A stretch of DNA of 64,000 nucleotides from Talinum fruticosum (taxonomy: Eukaryota > Streptophyta > Magnoliopsida > Caryophyllales > Talinaceae): NCBI GenBank assembly GCA_021018815.1, contig JAITYX010000076.1:1364001-1428000 (forward strand), read 5' to 3'. Both the position numbers and the translations under genes were made by a program. Below, piece by piece: positions 32,903 to 45,510 of this stretch (its first letter is position 1; each line of letters begins with the position of its first letter). The notes beneath the pieces were generated by a model, which saw only the letters and a program-made list of their open reading frames with translations, was not told the origin of the DNA and did not search any database.

Positions 32903-34034
32903 ATGGAGGACATGTCAATTGATTTTTGCGTTGATGAATCTTATCTATTGGCTTTGATCGATGACGAACCAATCCCCATTTCTGATGAGAAGTTTGCTGT
33001 TGAATTGCAGCTCCAGGAAGCCCTCTTCAACTCTTCTTCACATCCATCACTTGGCACAAAAACAGAGGGAAAAAACAGAAGACCGGCCCAGAAAAAAACA
33101 GAGTGTTGGAGTTGGGCGAGTCATCCAATAGCAAACTCATTTTCTGTGGAATTTGCATGGAATGCAAACAAAGCCCAGAAATTTTTGAGGGTTTAGGAAA
33201 GTGCGATCACCAATTTTGCATCGACTGCATCGTCATCTACATTGGGTCGAAGATCAGGGAGAAAATAGTCCCAGTTGAATGCCCCGACCCGGATTGCAGT
33301 CGGGTCATAGAGCCCGAAGATTGCGGGTCCGTTTTGCCCAAGGAGGTGTTTGGGAGGTGGGAAAGTGCTCTCTTTGAGGCTTCGATTCTTGGTTGTCAGA
33401 AATTTTACTGCCCATTTAAGGACTGCTCTGTTTTGATGGTGGATGACGGGGAAGAAGAAGTGACCCAATCGGAATGCCCACATTGTCGGCGGATGTTCTG
33501 TGCCAAGTGTCGGGTGGTGTGGCACGAGGGAGTCACCTGCATGGAATTTGAGGCTCTGGGTACAGATGAGAGGGAAAAGGATGATATAATGTTGATGAAA
33601 CTTGCCAAGGATAAGCAATGGAGGAGGTGCTCTATGTGTAGGTTCTATGTGGAGAAGAAAGAGGGCTGTCTACACATGACTTGCAGGTTAGATACTTATC
33701 TCTCGTCTTTGGGTTCTAGTGTCATGATTTTATATATATAAAAAAATTGACTTGATCCAAAAATCTGACTTGTTTTTTTTTTTTTTATCTATAATCTATG
33801 ATTTTAACTTATCTAAACAAATAACTTTAGAACACTTGATGAAATGCAATGAGTAGAAGTAAATTCTTTAGGGTTTATTTTCACTTGATGATGATTGACA
33901 AAGTTTATATGAGGCAGCCGAATTTTGAGTGAAGTTATGGATGATTAATTGTGTTTTTGGTATGATTATGTAGGTGTCGTTATGAATTTTGCTACAAGTG
34001 TGGAGGCAGATGGAGAGGCAGCAACTGTTGTTAA
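32903..34034 (+). CDS. RBR-type E3 ubiquitin ligase, second paralogue (one apparent frameshift)
   Basis: Tandem paralogue of the gene at 28808. Exon 1 is 32903-33686, intron 33687-33973 (GT...AG, 287 bp), exon 2 33974-34034. The N-terminus (MEDMSIDFCVDESYLLALID) matches the first copy, but only one of the 41-residue repeat units is present. RING1 ('CGICMECKQSPEIFEGL', 'CDHQFCIDC'), IBR ('YCPFKDC', 'CPHCRRMFCAKCRVVWHEG') and RING2 ('RRCSMCRFYVEKKEGC', 'CRYEFCYKCGGRW') are all present, including the catalytic-position Cys. The frame breaks before 'NRVLELGESSNSK': one base more in the A6 run at 33070-33075 restores an open frame through to RING1 and gives 281 residues; the A7 run at 33092-33098 is an alternative site. 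The intron lies at exactly the same codon position as in the first copy, so duplication followed intron gain. Either an assembly error or a recently broken gene. Confidence 0.9.
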
Positions 34035-34089
34035 TCTTCTTAGAACCAAGAGAGTTATAGGTTGAGGATTATTAGTGATTTTTATATCA

Positions 34090-34090
<1 letters not shown>

Positions 34091-34153
<63 letters not shown>
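34091..34153. repeat. (ATT)n microsatellite downstream of the second RBR gene
   Basis: About 21 ATT units starting 57 bp after the stop codon, so probably within the 3' untranslated region. The stretch from here to 34935 holds no gene. Confidence 0.9.
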
Positions 34154-35059
34154 TAGGAAGAACTCTAAAATGGGGATTTGATCATTTGGATGTAAAAAAC
34201 TAGTCTCATTTTGTCCTTTCTCTTTTTTTTGGGTTTTTTTTGCGTGTGGTGAGATCAAAAAGCTAGTCTAATTGTTCTTTGGTTTGTTGATTGATGTTGT
34301 CATGTAGTATGTAGTATTTTTGGGTTCAAACTCTATGCAAAGCATTACTGATGAGATTTATTTTAGTATGGAATACATTCTATTCCAGTTTTTTCGAAAA
34401 AAATTAGCTCGGCTGAAAAAAAACTTATATTAAATATTTTTAAAGGGTATTTTTGTTTTAATTTGTTTTGGGCTTTTATTTTAAGTTGGGAATATTGAAT
34501 TGGCTATTCCCTAATTTACTCCGTTTAGCTGTGGCTGAACATCATTGAACCATAGGTCCAAGAAGGTTTGGGTGATACTATCACATAGTTTGTTCCTAAA
34601 ATCGGGCCTATTAGGGTAGCGATTAGTTGACATAAATTTCTTGTAGTCGAAAAAGTTTTTTGAAGAGATTTTGTTACTTATTCGAACGGTTAAATTTATT
34701 GTTTAATAAAGAGTGTGAAACAAACAACTAATTTTCAAGTTATTCTTCATCATAAAGATTAATTTAATTTACAATAGTAATCATTAAAGAACACTAACTT
34801 TTTTTTTATTTTACATGATCAACATTGACTACTGCATTGTGATGTTGTCATCTTGAATCTTTAGATAAACGATGAAGCTTATGCCAACCAAGTTAAAAGT
34901 CCGTCGCTCTCAAAAATTCTAACATGTTACCCATAGAATTCACCATTATTTAAATCTCTCCGTTTTTAGGTTTCTCTCTAGTGGCGCCACCCTAGGGTTA
35001 CCGACTGAGAGCCTTCCCTGATCCTTTTTGGGTCCCTTTCATCTCATCCTGGTGGTGTG

Positions 35060-36460
35060 TCTCCCCACGTTCTCTTGTTTACCATGAATTCTCCATTGTT
35101 GCATCGATAGGACCTCAAACTCATTGAGGATGAGGAAACGATTGTTGATTGCTCAAAAACTAAGGCGGAGGATTTCAAGGCCAGAGCCTCGTTGGCGGTG
35201 GCTAAGAAAGTTATGACGGATAAACCCTTTAGGGTTTCAGGGTTTTTGCTTTCCTTCGTCAGGCATGAAAAGTTAAGAAACCTTTTGGTATTAGGGAAAT
35301 CGGGGAGAACCTTTTTGTCTTTCAATTTTTTCTTCCTGAAGACAATTCTAAAGTAGTAAATGGAGGTCCCTGGGTATTCGATAAACAACTGGTTCTTTTA
35401 GCAGATATTGATGATAAAGTCGCTCCTTCTGAGATCAAATTTGATCATGCACTTTTCTGGATACGAGGGTATGACATCCCTTTCGGTCATATTTCCAAGG
35501 ATACTGCACAGGCCTTGGCGACTAATTTTGGTGGTATGATGGATTTTAAGGAGGTTGATAACTTGGGTTGAAGTAAGTACGTGACTTTCCGAGCCAAGGC
35601 TAACATCCTAGAACCTTTGATTCCGGGGTGCGATAGTGGATTTTGGTGAAGCGGTTGCTAAATGGGTTCCCTTTAAATATGAGCGTTTGCCAAACTTCTG
35701 TTACCCCGCTGTGGACAACTTGGCCATGTTGAAGTGGTTTGTGATGCACCAGACGGGGATGATGACCGGGGTCAGTATGGGGAATGGATGTGTGCCTCGC
35801 CTGAAAAAATCTATCGAAACCAACAAAGTTCTGCAAAGGAGAAAGAAGCCTCCTTTTCTATTTCTGGAAAGATAGGGAGGATAAAGAAGTCGGAGGACGT
35901 ATGAGAAGCCTGTAGCGAGGAAATCCTTGCGTGATATCTTAGAGGCGGCAAATTCTGTCTCAAAAGGTCTTTCGTCTGAGTCGTTGGTGGAAGGAAGCCG
36001 TGGAGAAGATGTTTCTTCGAAGACACGAAAAGGCAAAAGAATTGGCAAAGGCCCTAGTACCATAAAACCTGGGGTTGATCAGGCGCCTTTTTTGGGAGAT
36101 GGTGAAAGAGGCGTTAAGGCTCCAATTGAAGGGGCAAGGGATTCTAGTAAGTTGGAAATGTTGGAGTTTCAGGCAAGACCTAATACGAAGAATAACACAC
36201 ACAAGGAAGCATAGCCCCTGTTGAGAAAGCTAGCGTTTGAAAACTACGTAAAACGACTTCGGTCCCGAAGAAAACTTTATCTATTTCCTCCCAAGCCTCA
36301 AAGGGGAAAAGGAAATTGCTGGAAGAGGATCTGGGCTTGGACAACTCACAACTCATAGAGGTGGAGGTTCAGGAAAAACGGAGTCGTATGATGGACACTG
36401 TTATGATTGATAATGAGCGATCTGCCGGGGTGGGTGAACCCAACCCCTGCCGGGACCAAT
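35060..36460 (+). pseudogene. LINE ORF1 remnant (DUF4283 / zinc knuckle)
   Basis: Several frames together give a DUF4283-like nucleic-acid-binding segment ('GGPWVFDKQLVLLADID', 'FWIRGYDIPFGHISKDTAQ', 35360-35530) and a CCHC-like zinc knuckle ('CGQLGHVEVVCDAPD', about 35710-35755) with a frame change inside it. A basic, low-complexity C-terminal part follows. Multiple stops make it non-functional. In intact plant LINEs, ORF1 product binds the element RNA. Confidence 0.75.
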
Positions 36461-36464
36461 AAAA

Positions 36465-39400
36465 ATCCTAGCTACAACTGTCGTGGATTGGGGAGCTCCT
36501 CGCAGTTGCATCTTTGCGCACGTTAGTGCGTAGAAAGGCTCCTGATGTGGTCTTCTTAATGGAGACTAAGGCATAAGCTAGCAAGATGGAATGGATTCGA
36601 ATTGGGCTAAAAATTTATGTGTTTTGTGGTGAATCCTCGGGGTAGAGCTGGAGGACTTGCTTTGCTTTGGAAGAAGGAAGTGGATGTTCGGGTTATCTCG
36701 TACACTTAGCATCATATTGATGCTGTTGTGGAACTTGACCCACAAGTTAGGATCACGGGTGTGTATGGCTGGCCTGACAAAAGCGAAAAACATAATACGT
36801 GGGGTCTCATTGAAAAGTTGGGTGGTATGGATAATAAACTGTGGTCGGTCTTTGGCGACTTTAATGGTATACTCTTTCCCTCCGAGAAGTTAGGTGGGGA
36901 TGGTTTTGATTATGTCGATGCAAATTTATTTATGCAAGCTTTGGCTACATGGGATTTACGTGACTTGGGGTTCCAGGGTCATGGATTCACTTGGAGCAAT
37001 AGGCGGGCAGACAAGGATCATATTGAGGAACGACTTGATAGATTCGTGGGAAATGGGAAGTGGTTGGATAGATGGCCCCATCAAAAAGAGTTTCATCTCA
37101 TACGGGAAGGCTCTAATCAATTCCCAATCCTACTGGACACTGAACCCAGCAGACAAGCAAGATTGGAGGAAGAGGACAAGGCAGTTAAATTTGAATCCTT
37201 CTGGGTCGAGGATGAGAGGTTTGGTGCAGTGGTGTGAGAGGTCTGGAGTGCAACGGCTGGCTGTTTTGATTCTATTTCTGATCGGTTGGTAGCCTGTGGT
37301 GAGAGGTTTGGAGAGTGGGGTAAAGAGACATTTGAGGCAATTCCTGCAAAGGCAAAAGAGCTGCGAGAACAATTCAATGAACTTTGTAAGCTCCTCCAGA
37401 GACTCAAAATATGTCATGTCTTCGGGAGGTGGAAGAGGAGCTGTTGAAGACAGAGCGTTGAAATGAATGTTTTTGGGCCCAACGAGCTCATCATTACTCT
37501 ATTAAGGAAGGTGACCGAAATACTGCATATTTTCATGCTCGGGTTAACCAACGACGAAGGAAAAATACAATCAAGTGCCTGAGTGACGATAATGGAGTGG
37601 TTCAATCTGGGCAGTCTGCAGTCCAAGAGGTCGTGATTCAGTATTTTCAAAAGATTTTTGCGTCGGCAAATCCAGTTTTGGAAAGCGTTGACCTTTATGA
37701 TCTTGGAGGACGGGTTAGTTTGGATATGGGAAACCTTTTGACTAAGAGATTTGATAGGATGGAAGTGGAGTTAGCTCTCAAGCATATGGCACCCACTAAG
37801 GCACTGGGTCCAGATGGGATGTGTCCGCTTTTTTCCAGAAGTACTGGGATGTGATTGGAGGGGATATAAGCAATGTAGTGCTAAGAGTTCTTAATGAGGG
37901 TGTCATCCCTACTAACATAAATCATACCCTTATCTCCTTATCCCCAAGAACAAGAATCCAACTTCTATGAAGGAGTTGCGCCCAATCAGCCTGTGCAATG
38001 TGGTTTACAAGTTGGTTTCAAAGGCGATAGCAAATCGGTTAAAGACAATGCTTGCTGAATTAATTGATGAGAGACAGTCAGCCTTCGTACCGGGTTGGCT
38101 CATCTCGGACAATTTCTTGGTGGCCTATGAATGTTTTCATTTTATGAAGAAGAAAAAGAATGGGAAGAAAGGATGGGTGGTAGCAAAACTTGATGAGTAA
38201 AGCCTATGACCATGTTGAATGGGGATTTTTGGAAAAGGTAATGTGGGCTATGGGTTTCACGGAGGCTTGGATTCGACTTGTTATGAGATGTATTACATCA
38301 ACCTCGTTTTCCTTTTGGGTTAATGGGCGGATGTGTGGGTATGTGAAACCGACAAGTGGCCTCCGTCAAGGGGATCCTCTCTCCCCGTACTTGTTCCTAC
38401 TGTGCACGGAGGGTTTGTCGGCTATGCTGAGTAAAGCTTGTCGGAATGGTCAACTGCATAGGGTTCGTATCTGCCGAGCAGCACCTGATATCACTCACTT
38501 ATTCTTTGCTGATGATAGTCTGGTGTTTTTCCGGGCGTCAACAACTGAGGCAGATAGTTTACGACATATTCTTAAAGCCTATGAAGAACTCTCAAGCCAG
38601 CAAATTAATTTTGAGAAATCCGAATTGGCGTTTAGTGCTAATGTTCAGGACGGACAACAGAGGATGATTCAACAAGTGTTGGGTATGTCTAAGATGGGTG
38701 AGCTCCATAAATACCTGGGATTACCGATGTGTCTGGGCCGTTCGAAGAAGGTAGTGTTTGAGCTTATTAAAAAACGCATGTGGGCCAGAACCAATGGTTG
38801 GAAAGAGAAGTTCCTTTCACAAGCTGGACGCGAGGTACTCATAAAGGCGGCTCTCCAATCTATCCAACCTTATGCTATGGGGTTTTCAAACTCCCCAGAC
38901 CTTTTGGATGATATGAGGGGTTTCATTAGCCGGTTTTGGTGGAGTGGGGATGGTGACAAGAGAAGCATCCATTGGGTTGCTTGGGATAAGCTGTGAGAAT
39001 GAGAACCCAAATCCCAGGGGGCTTGATTTTCGCGACCTAGAGGCTTTTAACCGAGCCCTCTTAGCCAAACAAGTATGGCGGATTCTTAACCGACCTGACT
39101 CTTTGGTGGCCCGCGTGTTAAAGGGGAGGTACTATCCACGGGGTGATATTTATGAAGGCCAAAGTTGGGTATGTACCCAGCTTCACATGGCGTAGCTTGA
39201 TAGAGGGGCGTGACCTCTTGTTAAAGGGGGTGGGCTGGATTGTTGGAGATGGAAAGGACATCAAAGTTTGGGGAGACAAATGGCTGAATGGACCTCGTCA
39301 CATGATAGTTGGGGCACCACTGAGCGGTAAGAACATGGTTGTAAACGATCTTCTAAAGGAAGGAATGACATAATGGAATGAGCCTCTTCTTGTGGAGCTC

Positions 39401-40514
39401 TTTGACAATGAGACGGTGGCTGCTATCTTATCGGTTCCCCTTGACTTACCCCTACCCAGAGATAGCCTCCGCTGGTTGCACCACAAGTCTGGGGAATACA
39501 CTGTCCGGTCAGGTTATTATATCGTGAGGTGCGAGGCAGAACGATGCGACATCATCATCCACTACTCAATTAAGTCTTTCGCCAAAGCTGTGGAGACAAC
39601 AAGTGCACCCGAAAGTGAAACTTCTTGTGGCGTTTTGCGAGCAATGCCCTGCCTACAAAGGTTAGCTTGTCCTCTCGCCGTGTGCCTATGGATGTTACTT
39701 GTGATATTTGTGGTTTAGCACCTGAAACGCTTGGTCATGTCTTTGTGGGTTGTGAATGGACCAAAAGGGTCCGGGATGAGCTTCATTTAACCAGGATTAA
39801 AGATGTTCAAGGTACGAGCGGGAGGGAGTAGTTGCATAACTTACTGGGAAATTTCGATGCTAATACTGTTGGCTTATGAGCTTATGGGCTTTGGAGTATT
39901 TGGTTGGGGCGGAATGATTTTGTGTTTAGCGGAAGATGCATTGATTGTAGTTTCGTTGTGGACAGAGCGAAAAAATGTTTTCTGGAATTCACAAAAGACA
40001 ATCTGAACCCGTACTACCCTGCTCGTAGCGTTTCGTCACAATGGTCTAGCTGGGAGGAGGGAGTTTTTTGATGCATCGGTGGATAGGGGTGCTGGTAAGG
40101 TGGGTGTTGGCTGCGTTGCTAGAGACAGCTCGAGTCCGTTCATGTGGGCAGCAGGGCTGGGTCTGAAAGTCTGCTGGCCTCCTGAGGTGGCTGAAACGAG
40201 AGCTGCACCTTTGCCTTGGAAAAGGACAGGACTATGGGTGTGCAGAAGTTTGTGTTTGAAGGGGATTCACAGCTAGTGATCAAGGCCATAATTCACGTTT
40301 GGACAAGAGGTTAGAAGCTCCCTTTCTAAACAATATCAGGGAGTTCTGGCAATTTGGACACCTCACAGATGTGCGTTGGATCAGTTGTAATGCAAATGGT
40401 GTCGCTCATTGTATTGCAAGATGGTGTGTGCATTCTGTAGCCCCATTACTCTGGTCTTCCACTCCCCCTCTCTGGTTAGAAGATGTATTGTTTGAAGATG
40501 CTGTTTCCGCATAA
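36465..40514 (+). pseudogene. LINE ORF2 remnant (endonuclease, reverse transcriptase, zf-RVT, RNase H)
   Basis: Order: AP-like endonuclease start 'YNCRGLG' (36470) with 'VFGDFNGILFP' (36848-36880); reverse transcriptase with 'LRPISLCNVVYKLVSKAIAN' (37973-38030), 'SAFVPGWLISDNFLVAYE' (38078-38130), 'LRQGDPLSPYLFLL' (38360-38400) and the catalytic 'FFADD' (38502-38516); '[20 protein letters not shown]' (39018-39077); zf-RVT with 'CDICGLAPETLGHVFVGCEW' (about 39695-39760); RNase H from 'FDASVDRGAGKVGVGC' (40070-40115) to a stop at 40512. The frame is lost inside the second RT motif at 38192 (expected D.SKAYD), at 38994, at 39195 and elsewhere, so it cannot make an intact enzyme. Confidence 0.93.
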
Positions 40515-40576
40515 ATATGAATGAAATGCTTCTGTTTTGTTTGCTAAAAAAAAAAAAAAAGAATTCGCCATTATTT

Positions 40577-41488
40577 CCTCATAAAACTCCATCCTTGTTC
40601 AATTGATTGACTTGCCAAACTTGAAATTTCCATTCTTTTTCTTTTTTGGCGTTTTGTTTTTCTATGGCAAATCTCGAGCTAACCCCTTTTTCGCCCAAAA
40701 GAACTTTAAAATTTTATATAAAACAACTCTTATCATAAAAGATCAATCTTATTGTTCATAATTTTGATAAAAATTGAATCGATGAGGTTGAATTTATCAA
40801 CTTTGATAGTAACTACTTTATCAAAATTATGTTTGTCTCATATCATAAAATTTTAATTTGTCCATGAGATAGCTAATTCATATAGTCTTGAGAACCACTG
40901 GCCACCTCGACATATTCGAGGTAGATTAGGGCTAGTTCTTCTGTCCTTTTGTTTTTTGGATAGAAAAAGTTTTTTTTTATTTTTAAAGAATTTAAAGATA
41001 GCTATATGGCAGAATTGAAATTTCAAATTTTGGATAAATTTTTTGGTAAAATATAAAACAAAAATTGAAAAAATAACAATCACTCATACATGTCAGGCTG
41101 TCACCCCATACATCCTTGGACCCTTTTGCCTTGATTTTTTTTTTTTTCGAGCCAACTTTTGCCTTAGATTGTAGACAAGATATTTTCTCCCCATTCTTCC
41201 AATCTTTATAGAGTTATAGGTACATGAATATATATTCAATCCCATTACCACTCAAACTTAAAAAAGACAAAAAGGTATCAGTTAATTTTTATGAGAATTG
41301 TCTATTATACTATGATTTAGTCGATTTTCATCGATTTACATATCTTTCTTTCGTCAAAATAAACAAGCTTGATAAAAATCTATACCTCAATAAAAACCTA
41401 TACCTAGAACTAATTCTAAAAAATAATTTAGTTAATCAACAAAAAATGCAGAAAAATAAAAACAAAAACAAAATTAAAATTTTTAATG
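40577..41488. other. Intergenic and FLZ 3' flank
   Basis: No gene is supported. The right part is the 3' flank of the minus-strand FLZ gene. 'ataattttgataaaa' and 'ttttatcaaaattatg' near 40756 and 40817 form a short inverted repeat. Confidence 0.5.
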
Positions 41489-42389
41489 CTATGAGATCGA
41501 GAGTATTGGTTGTTGCTTGGGCTTGTAGTCATTGTTCGGCCCTCGAAGCCGGCGTCGTTGCCGGAGGTCCTCCAGGAGCCTACAAGTCTCACACCCCCGG
41601 CAGTCGATAGACGGTGAAGAAGCTCCAACCTTGTTCTTCTTGGCTAATTGGGCTAACTCTTCCTTCTCTCTCCTTTCATCTAATATTATCTGCCTATTCC
41701 TACATTTTTCACTACAGAATCCTTGATCGCCCCTGCAAAAAGAAATATTCGAACAATTTAATTTAACGAGATATTTTATAAGTATTTTGTTCTATCAAAT
41801 ATATATAAATTATGTTTATTTGGTGACTTTTTATTATATAATAATACTTCCTAAATTTTTGAAAAATTTGAGGAAATTCCACCTCTAGCAAGTCTGAATT
41901 TTCTATTAAAAAATTTAGGGTTGTTTGAATGATTCTTTCTCGCTCTAAAATATCAAAAACTTAACAAACATTAAAAACTTTACTAAAAATCATAAATAAT
42001 ATCATATCATATCATATATCAAATCAGACGAAATGAATACCGACGACGACGTACCTGTACATGTATATATCTTGGTCGGGGCGGAAAGGCTTGGAGCACA
42101 AATTGCAGGATTTAAGCTGATAATAATCACCATCATTAACACTAACACAGCTGCTAATCGTCGATGAAGAAGAAGAAGAAGAGGAGGATGAATACTGATT
42201 AGTGGTTATGGGGGTTGTAGTTGGGGATCTTAATCCAGATTTGAGGACAATATTACTATTATTATGAATATTGCTGGATTGAAGATGAGAATGAGAATAA
42301 ATTTGAGCGAGAATTGCAAGTCCAGCTACGTGCCCATTTAACAAAATTCCCAGCTGATTATCATTCTCTTTCCTCGCCACCGACACCAT
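41489..42389 (-). CDS. FCS-like zinc finger (FLZ, DUF581) protein
   Basis: FLZ proteins are plant-specific adaptors that bind the kinase SnRK1 through the zinc finger. Exon 1 is 42389-42055, intron 42054-41733 (GT...AG, 322 bp), exon 2 41732-41489; 192 residues. The FLZ domain spans about residues 92-128: 'LKSCNLCSKPFRPDQDIYMY' in exon 1, and 'GDQGFCSEKCRNRQI' in exon 2, giving the C-x2-C...C-x3-C ligands and the FCS signature. The intron splits the finger at the Arg codon after 'DIYMY'. Before the finger is a Ser-rich run (about residues 67-80); after it a basic, Glu-rich helix ('LDERREKEELAQLAKKNK') and a C-terminus ending 'QQPILSIS'. 'GLAILAQIYSHSH' near the N-terminus resembles the short FLZ class. 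The start at 42389 is the only Met in frame before the domain. A TATA box lies at 42601-42610. Confidence 0.9.
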
Positions 42390-42600
42390 TAATATTAATT
42401 GTAGTAATTCTTGGAGAGGACTCCACTTTTCTGGGTTTCAATGCCCTTCTTTCTCTGATTCTCTCTCCTTCCTCTGGTTTTTTTTTTTTCCAGAGTGAGA
42501 ATGACTGTGAGAGACAGAGAGCGAGAGGAGAGAGAGCGAGAGATTGAAGAAGAAAGAGATGGATGAGGCTTTTGGAAGTGGGAACTGGAACCAACATCGA

Positions 42601-42610
42601 TATATATAAA
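42601..42610 (-). promoter_or_regulatory. Putative TATA box of the FLZ gene
   Basis: TTTATATATA on the minus strand, 212 bp before the start codon. The leader between them is pyrimidine-rich on the coding strand with CT runs, common for plant 5' untranslated regions. Confidence 0.5.
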
Positions 42611-42619
42611 GCCAACATG

Positions 42620-45510
42620 TATTTTATTTATTTTTATTTTTATTATTTTTTATTACTAATAATGATAACATATTCTTTTTTCTTTTTATTTTAAAGAATG
42701 CTTTTGTCATGTACCGACCACGTGATTTATAGTACTCCATGAAACAAAGAAAGTGACCGCGTTACTTTTTATATTTTTATTATTTATTATTTATTTTATT
42801 ATTATTTTTTAAATTGGTAAATGAATTTATCACTATATGATTTAAGTCTAGTGGATTCAAGGCTGAAGAAGGGATAAATATCAAAGTTTAATAGGATCAA
42901 AGTCCACCGTACCAATTCTTCAACGTGAAAATTGACACGCACCCAAAATCGGACATGAATGGCAAAGATGGTAAGTGAAAATGTTACTTTTTTGACTTAA
43001 TTTTCACTTTATTGGAGCCTATAAAAGTGCCCCAAATTTCACAGTGTCATGAGTCACATTACATTTTAATAACTTATGTAAGTTTTGCCTTGCACGATTA
43101 ATTCACTATTAAATTATCAATCTACTACTAATATTATTCTATAAAAAATCTAAAATTAAAAATTAAAATTCTCATTAAACAAACAAAGGATAAGTACATA
43201 TATATATATATACATATATATGTATGTTAGTGAAATTGAGACTCAGTTGCCATGTCCGCCAGCTGTCGGAGGTTCTCCACCTTGGGGCCCTGACATTGGT
43301 GGACGACCATTATTCTCAATGCGTAAGAATAATTCTATATTAAATTATCAATATGTAAGAATAATCTTATATATTAAATTATCAGAGCTTTACCAGCGAT
43401 ATATATCAAGTTTAAATCTTAACCACTTACATATTAATTATTCATATATTAAATTTAAATCTTAATAACTTACATGTTAATTATTGTGCATTTATGCAAA
43501 GTAAGGAGAAGTATTTGGAGCATGCATATCTCAAACCTCAAGGATATTTGTATAAAGAGGCGTATTAAAAAATAAATTTATTTTTAACCCTTTAACCATT
43601 GATATATAGTATTATAGAAAATGAATATAAAAAAATGTTATGATGTCATAGAAAAATACTCTTATGCTATCATTTAAATTTTTTTAAGAATATGATATAT
43701 ATATATATATATAAAAGAATCTACACTAATTGTTTTAAAAATTATTTTTAATATCGTGAAAGATTAAAAAATAATTAATACTTATATATTAATATGTATA
43801 TATTATACATTTTCAGTATAATATATAATATAATAATACATACATAGGAAAAAGATATTATAATTAATATAAGAACATCAAAAGAGTACATATAAGAACA
43901 AGGTTGCTGACATAAGTTGGTGGAACTTGATAGATTTGTTGTAAAAGAGTGGGTGGGACTGTGGCATATATGCATGTTTCACATTTTTTAAAGACGTTTC
44001 CATGTATGTCACATAATCAACTAGGGCGTTGATTATGGAGCATAATCCAAGTGTTACCTAAAAATATAACTAATTATTTGTGTGTCAATCTTTATTTACA
44101 TAAATATTCCCCCCCCAAAAAAAAGTTTCTCATTTTTTTCATATTGATATTTTGAGTATCAGTTTTTATTCTACAAATATGTACTTAGTCTCAGAATAAA
44201 TCGAAGATGATAAAACTAATTATTAGATTATTTGTAGAATAAAATTTAATGATATTTTATTTGATTTTTCTCTCCTTATATTGTACTGTCTATTATAGTT
44301 TATCTAAACTAAAAAGAAAAAAAACAACTAATTATAAATATGAATCATAAAATTTATTAAGTAATCTTTGTGAAGGAATTTTTAAACTTTTAACAATAGC
44401 TTATATACTTTTAAATCCCTCCTTGTTTTTTTTTTTTTTTTTTTTTGCAAACTCTACAAATTCTATAAAGCCTGTTTAAAAATTATAAAATAAAATGGTG
44501 TAACTCTAATTTTTTTCTTTTTATTTTTGTATGAATAAAATATGAATATGCAAAATTTAAACTAATATATTTAATCACAACTTCCAAACTACTTTATTAA
44601 TTATGTTAACTGATACCGATATTTACTTAAAAATTATTAGATAAAATAAACTCGGACTATTTAAACCTTTACTCGTTTTTCAACTATATGGTAGGGCATA
44701 GTATAGATAGGGTTGGTTCGAGAGATCTTTTCAAGGTAGTCTTATATCATTATATATGTGTGGTGCACTTTCTCTTGGCCCCACAAAAGTATATATGAAT
44801 AATAATATGAAGTTTCATTTTGAATATCACACATGATGAACGTGACATTATATTTGTTGACTAATGCCATAATAATATATGGTTTCTAAGTCATTTCTTA
44901 TTCGTGCTTTTCAGAAATTAGACAAAAAAAATACACTCTTTTGTCTCTTCACCAAAGGCAGTGAGTGAGTGAGCGATTGAAAGAGGGGTATGTTAGGTTA
45001 GGTAGCTTTTATTCATGTATATGTGGGTGTGGTTCCTACAAGTTCAACTTTTTGGGTTTTATGGGTTTTGGATTCCTCATTTTCTTAAAACTTCATATGC
45101 CAACTTTACTCCTATGGGAGCATCATATTCCAATGGCATCTCATGTATTTCGATCCATAATTAACTTCGATTATTCTAGTTGATGTGATCTAGTACTAAA
45201 ACTTTATCACATTCTCAATTGATGCGGGAATCGTATATTGAGAACAGAGAGAGAAAGAAAAATAACTATATTTACTATAATCTAATAAGTATTTCCGAAG
45301 TATCAAATCTTAATCATCATACGTACCCGTAAATGCTTCACTCAACAACTTTCCCGAGAATCACTAAGCTCATTCTTAAATTTTGTCAATTAATTTGGGA
45401 AGTTCGAGTAGGTTGTGGTTTTCGTCACCCATGTACGGAGCAATCCGAGGGAACTAACTAGATATGACAAAACTAACATGAAATTCGAAACTAATATCAC
45501 AATAAAATTA
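42620..45510. other. Intergenic, no supported gene
   Basis: Mostly A/T-rich with short (TA)n tracts at 43199-43220 and 43697-43713 and a T19 run near 44429. A GC-richer island at 43240-43310 has a frame reading 'LPCPPAVGGSPPWGPDIGGR' that I do not recognise. Around 45250-45450 is unrecognised moderate-complexity sequence. Confidence 0.5.

Larger units (their letters stand above)
34936..40576 (+). mobile_element. Near full-length LINE with 16-bp target-site duplication
   Basis: GAATTCACCATTATTT at 34936-34951 and GAATTCGCCATTATTT at 40561-40576 (15 of 16 identical) flank an element of about 5.6 kb ending in a poly(A) run at 40545-40560. This defines the insertion exactly as 34952-40560. Inside are a 5' untranslated region, a degenerate ORF1 and a degenerate ORF2 with endonuclease, reverse transcriptase, zf-RVT and RNase H domains, the plant L1 order. 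The near-identical duplication suggests a fairly recent insertion, although both ORFs are broken. Confidence 0.95.

Noticed and set aside
43220..43465. GC-richer frame reading 'PPAVGGSPPWGPDIGGR'
   Set aside because: Short, isolated, no known family; it loses coding-like composition after 30 codons.
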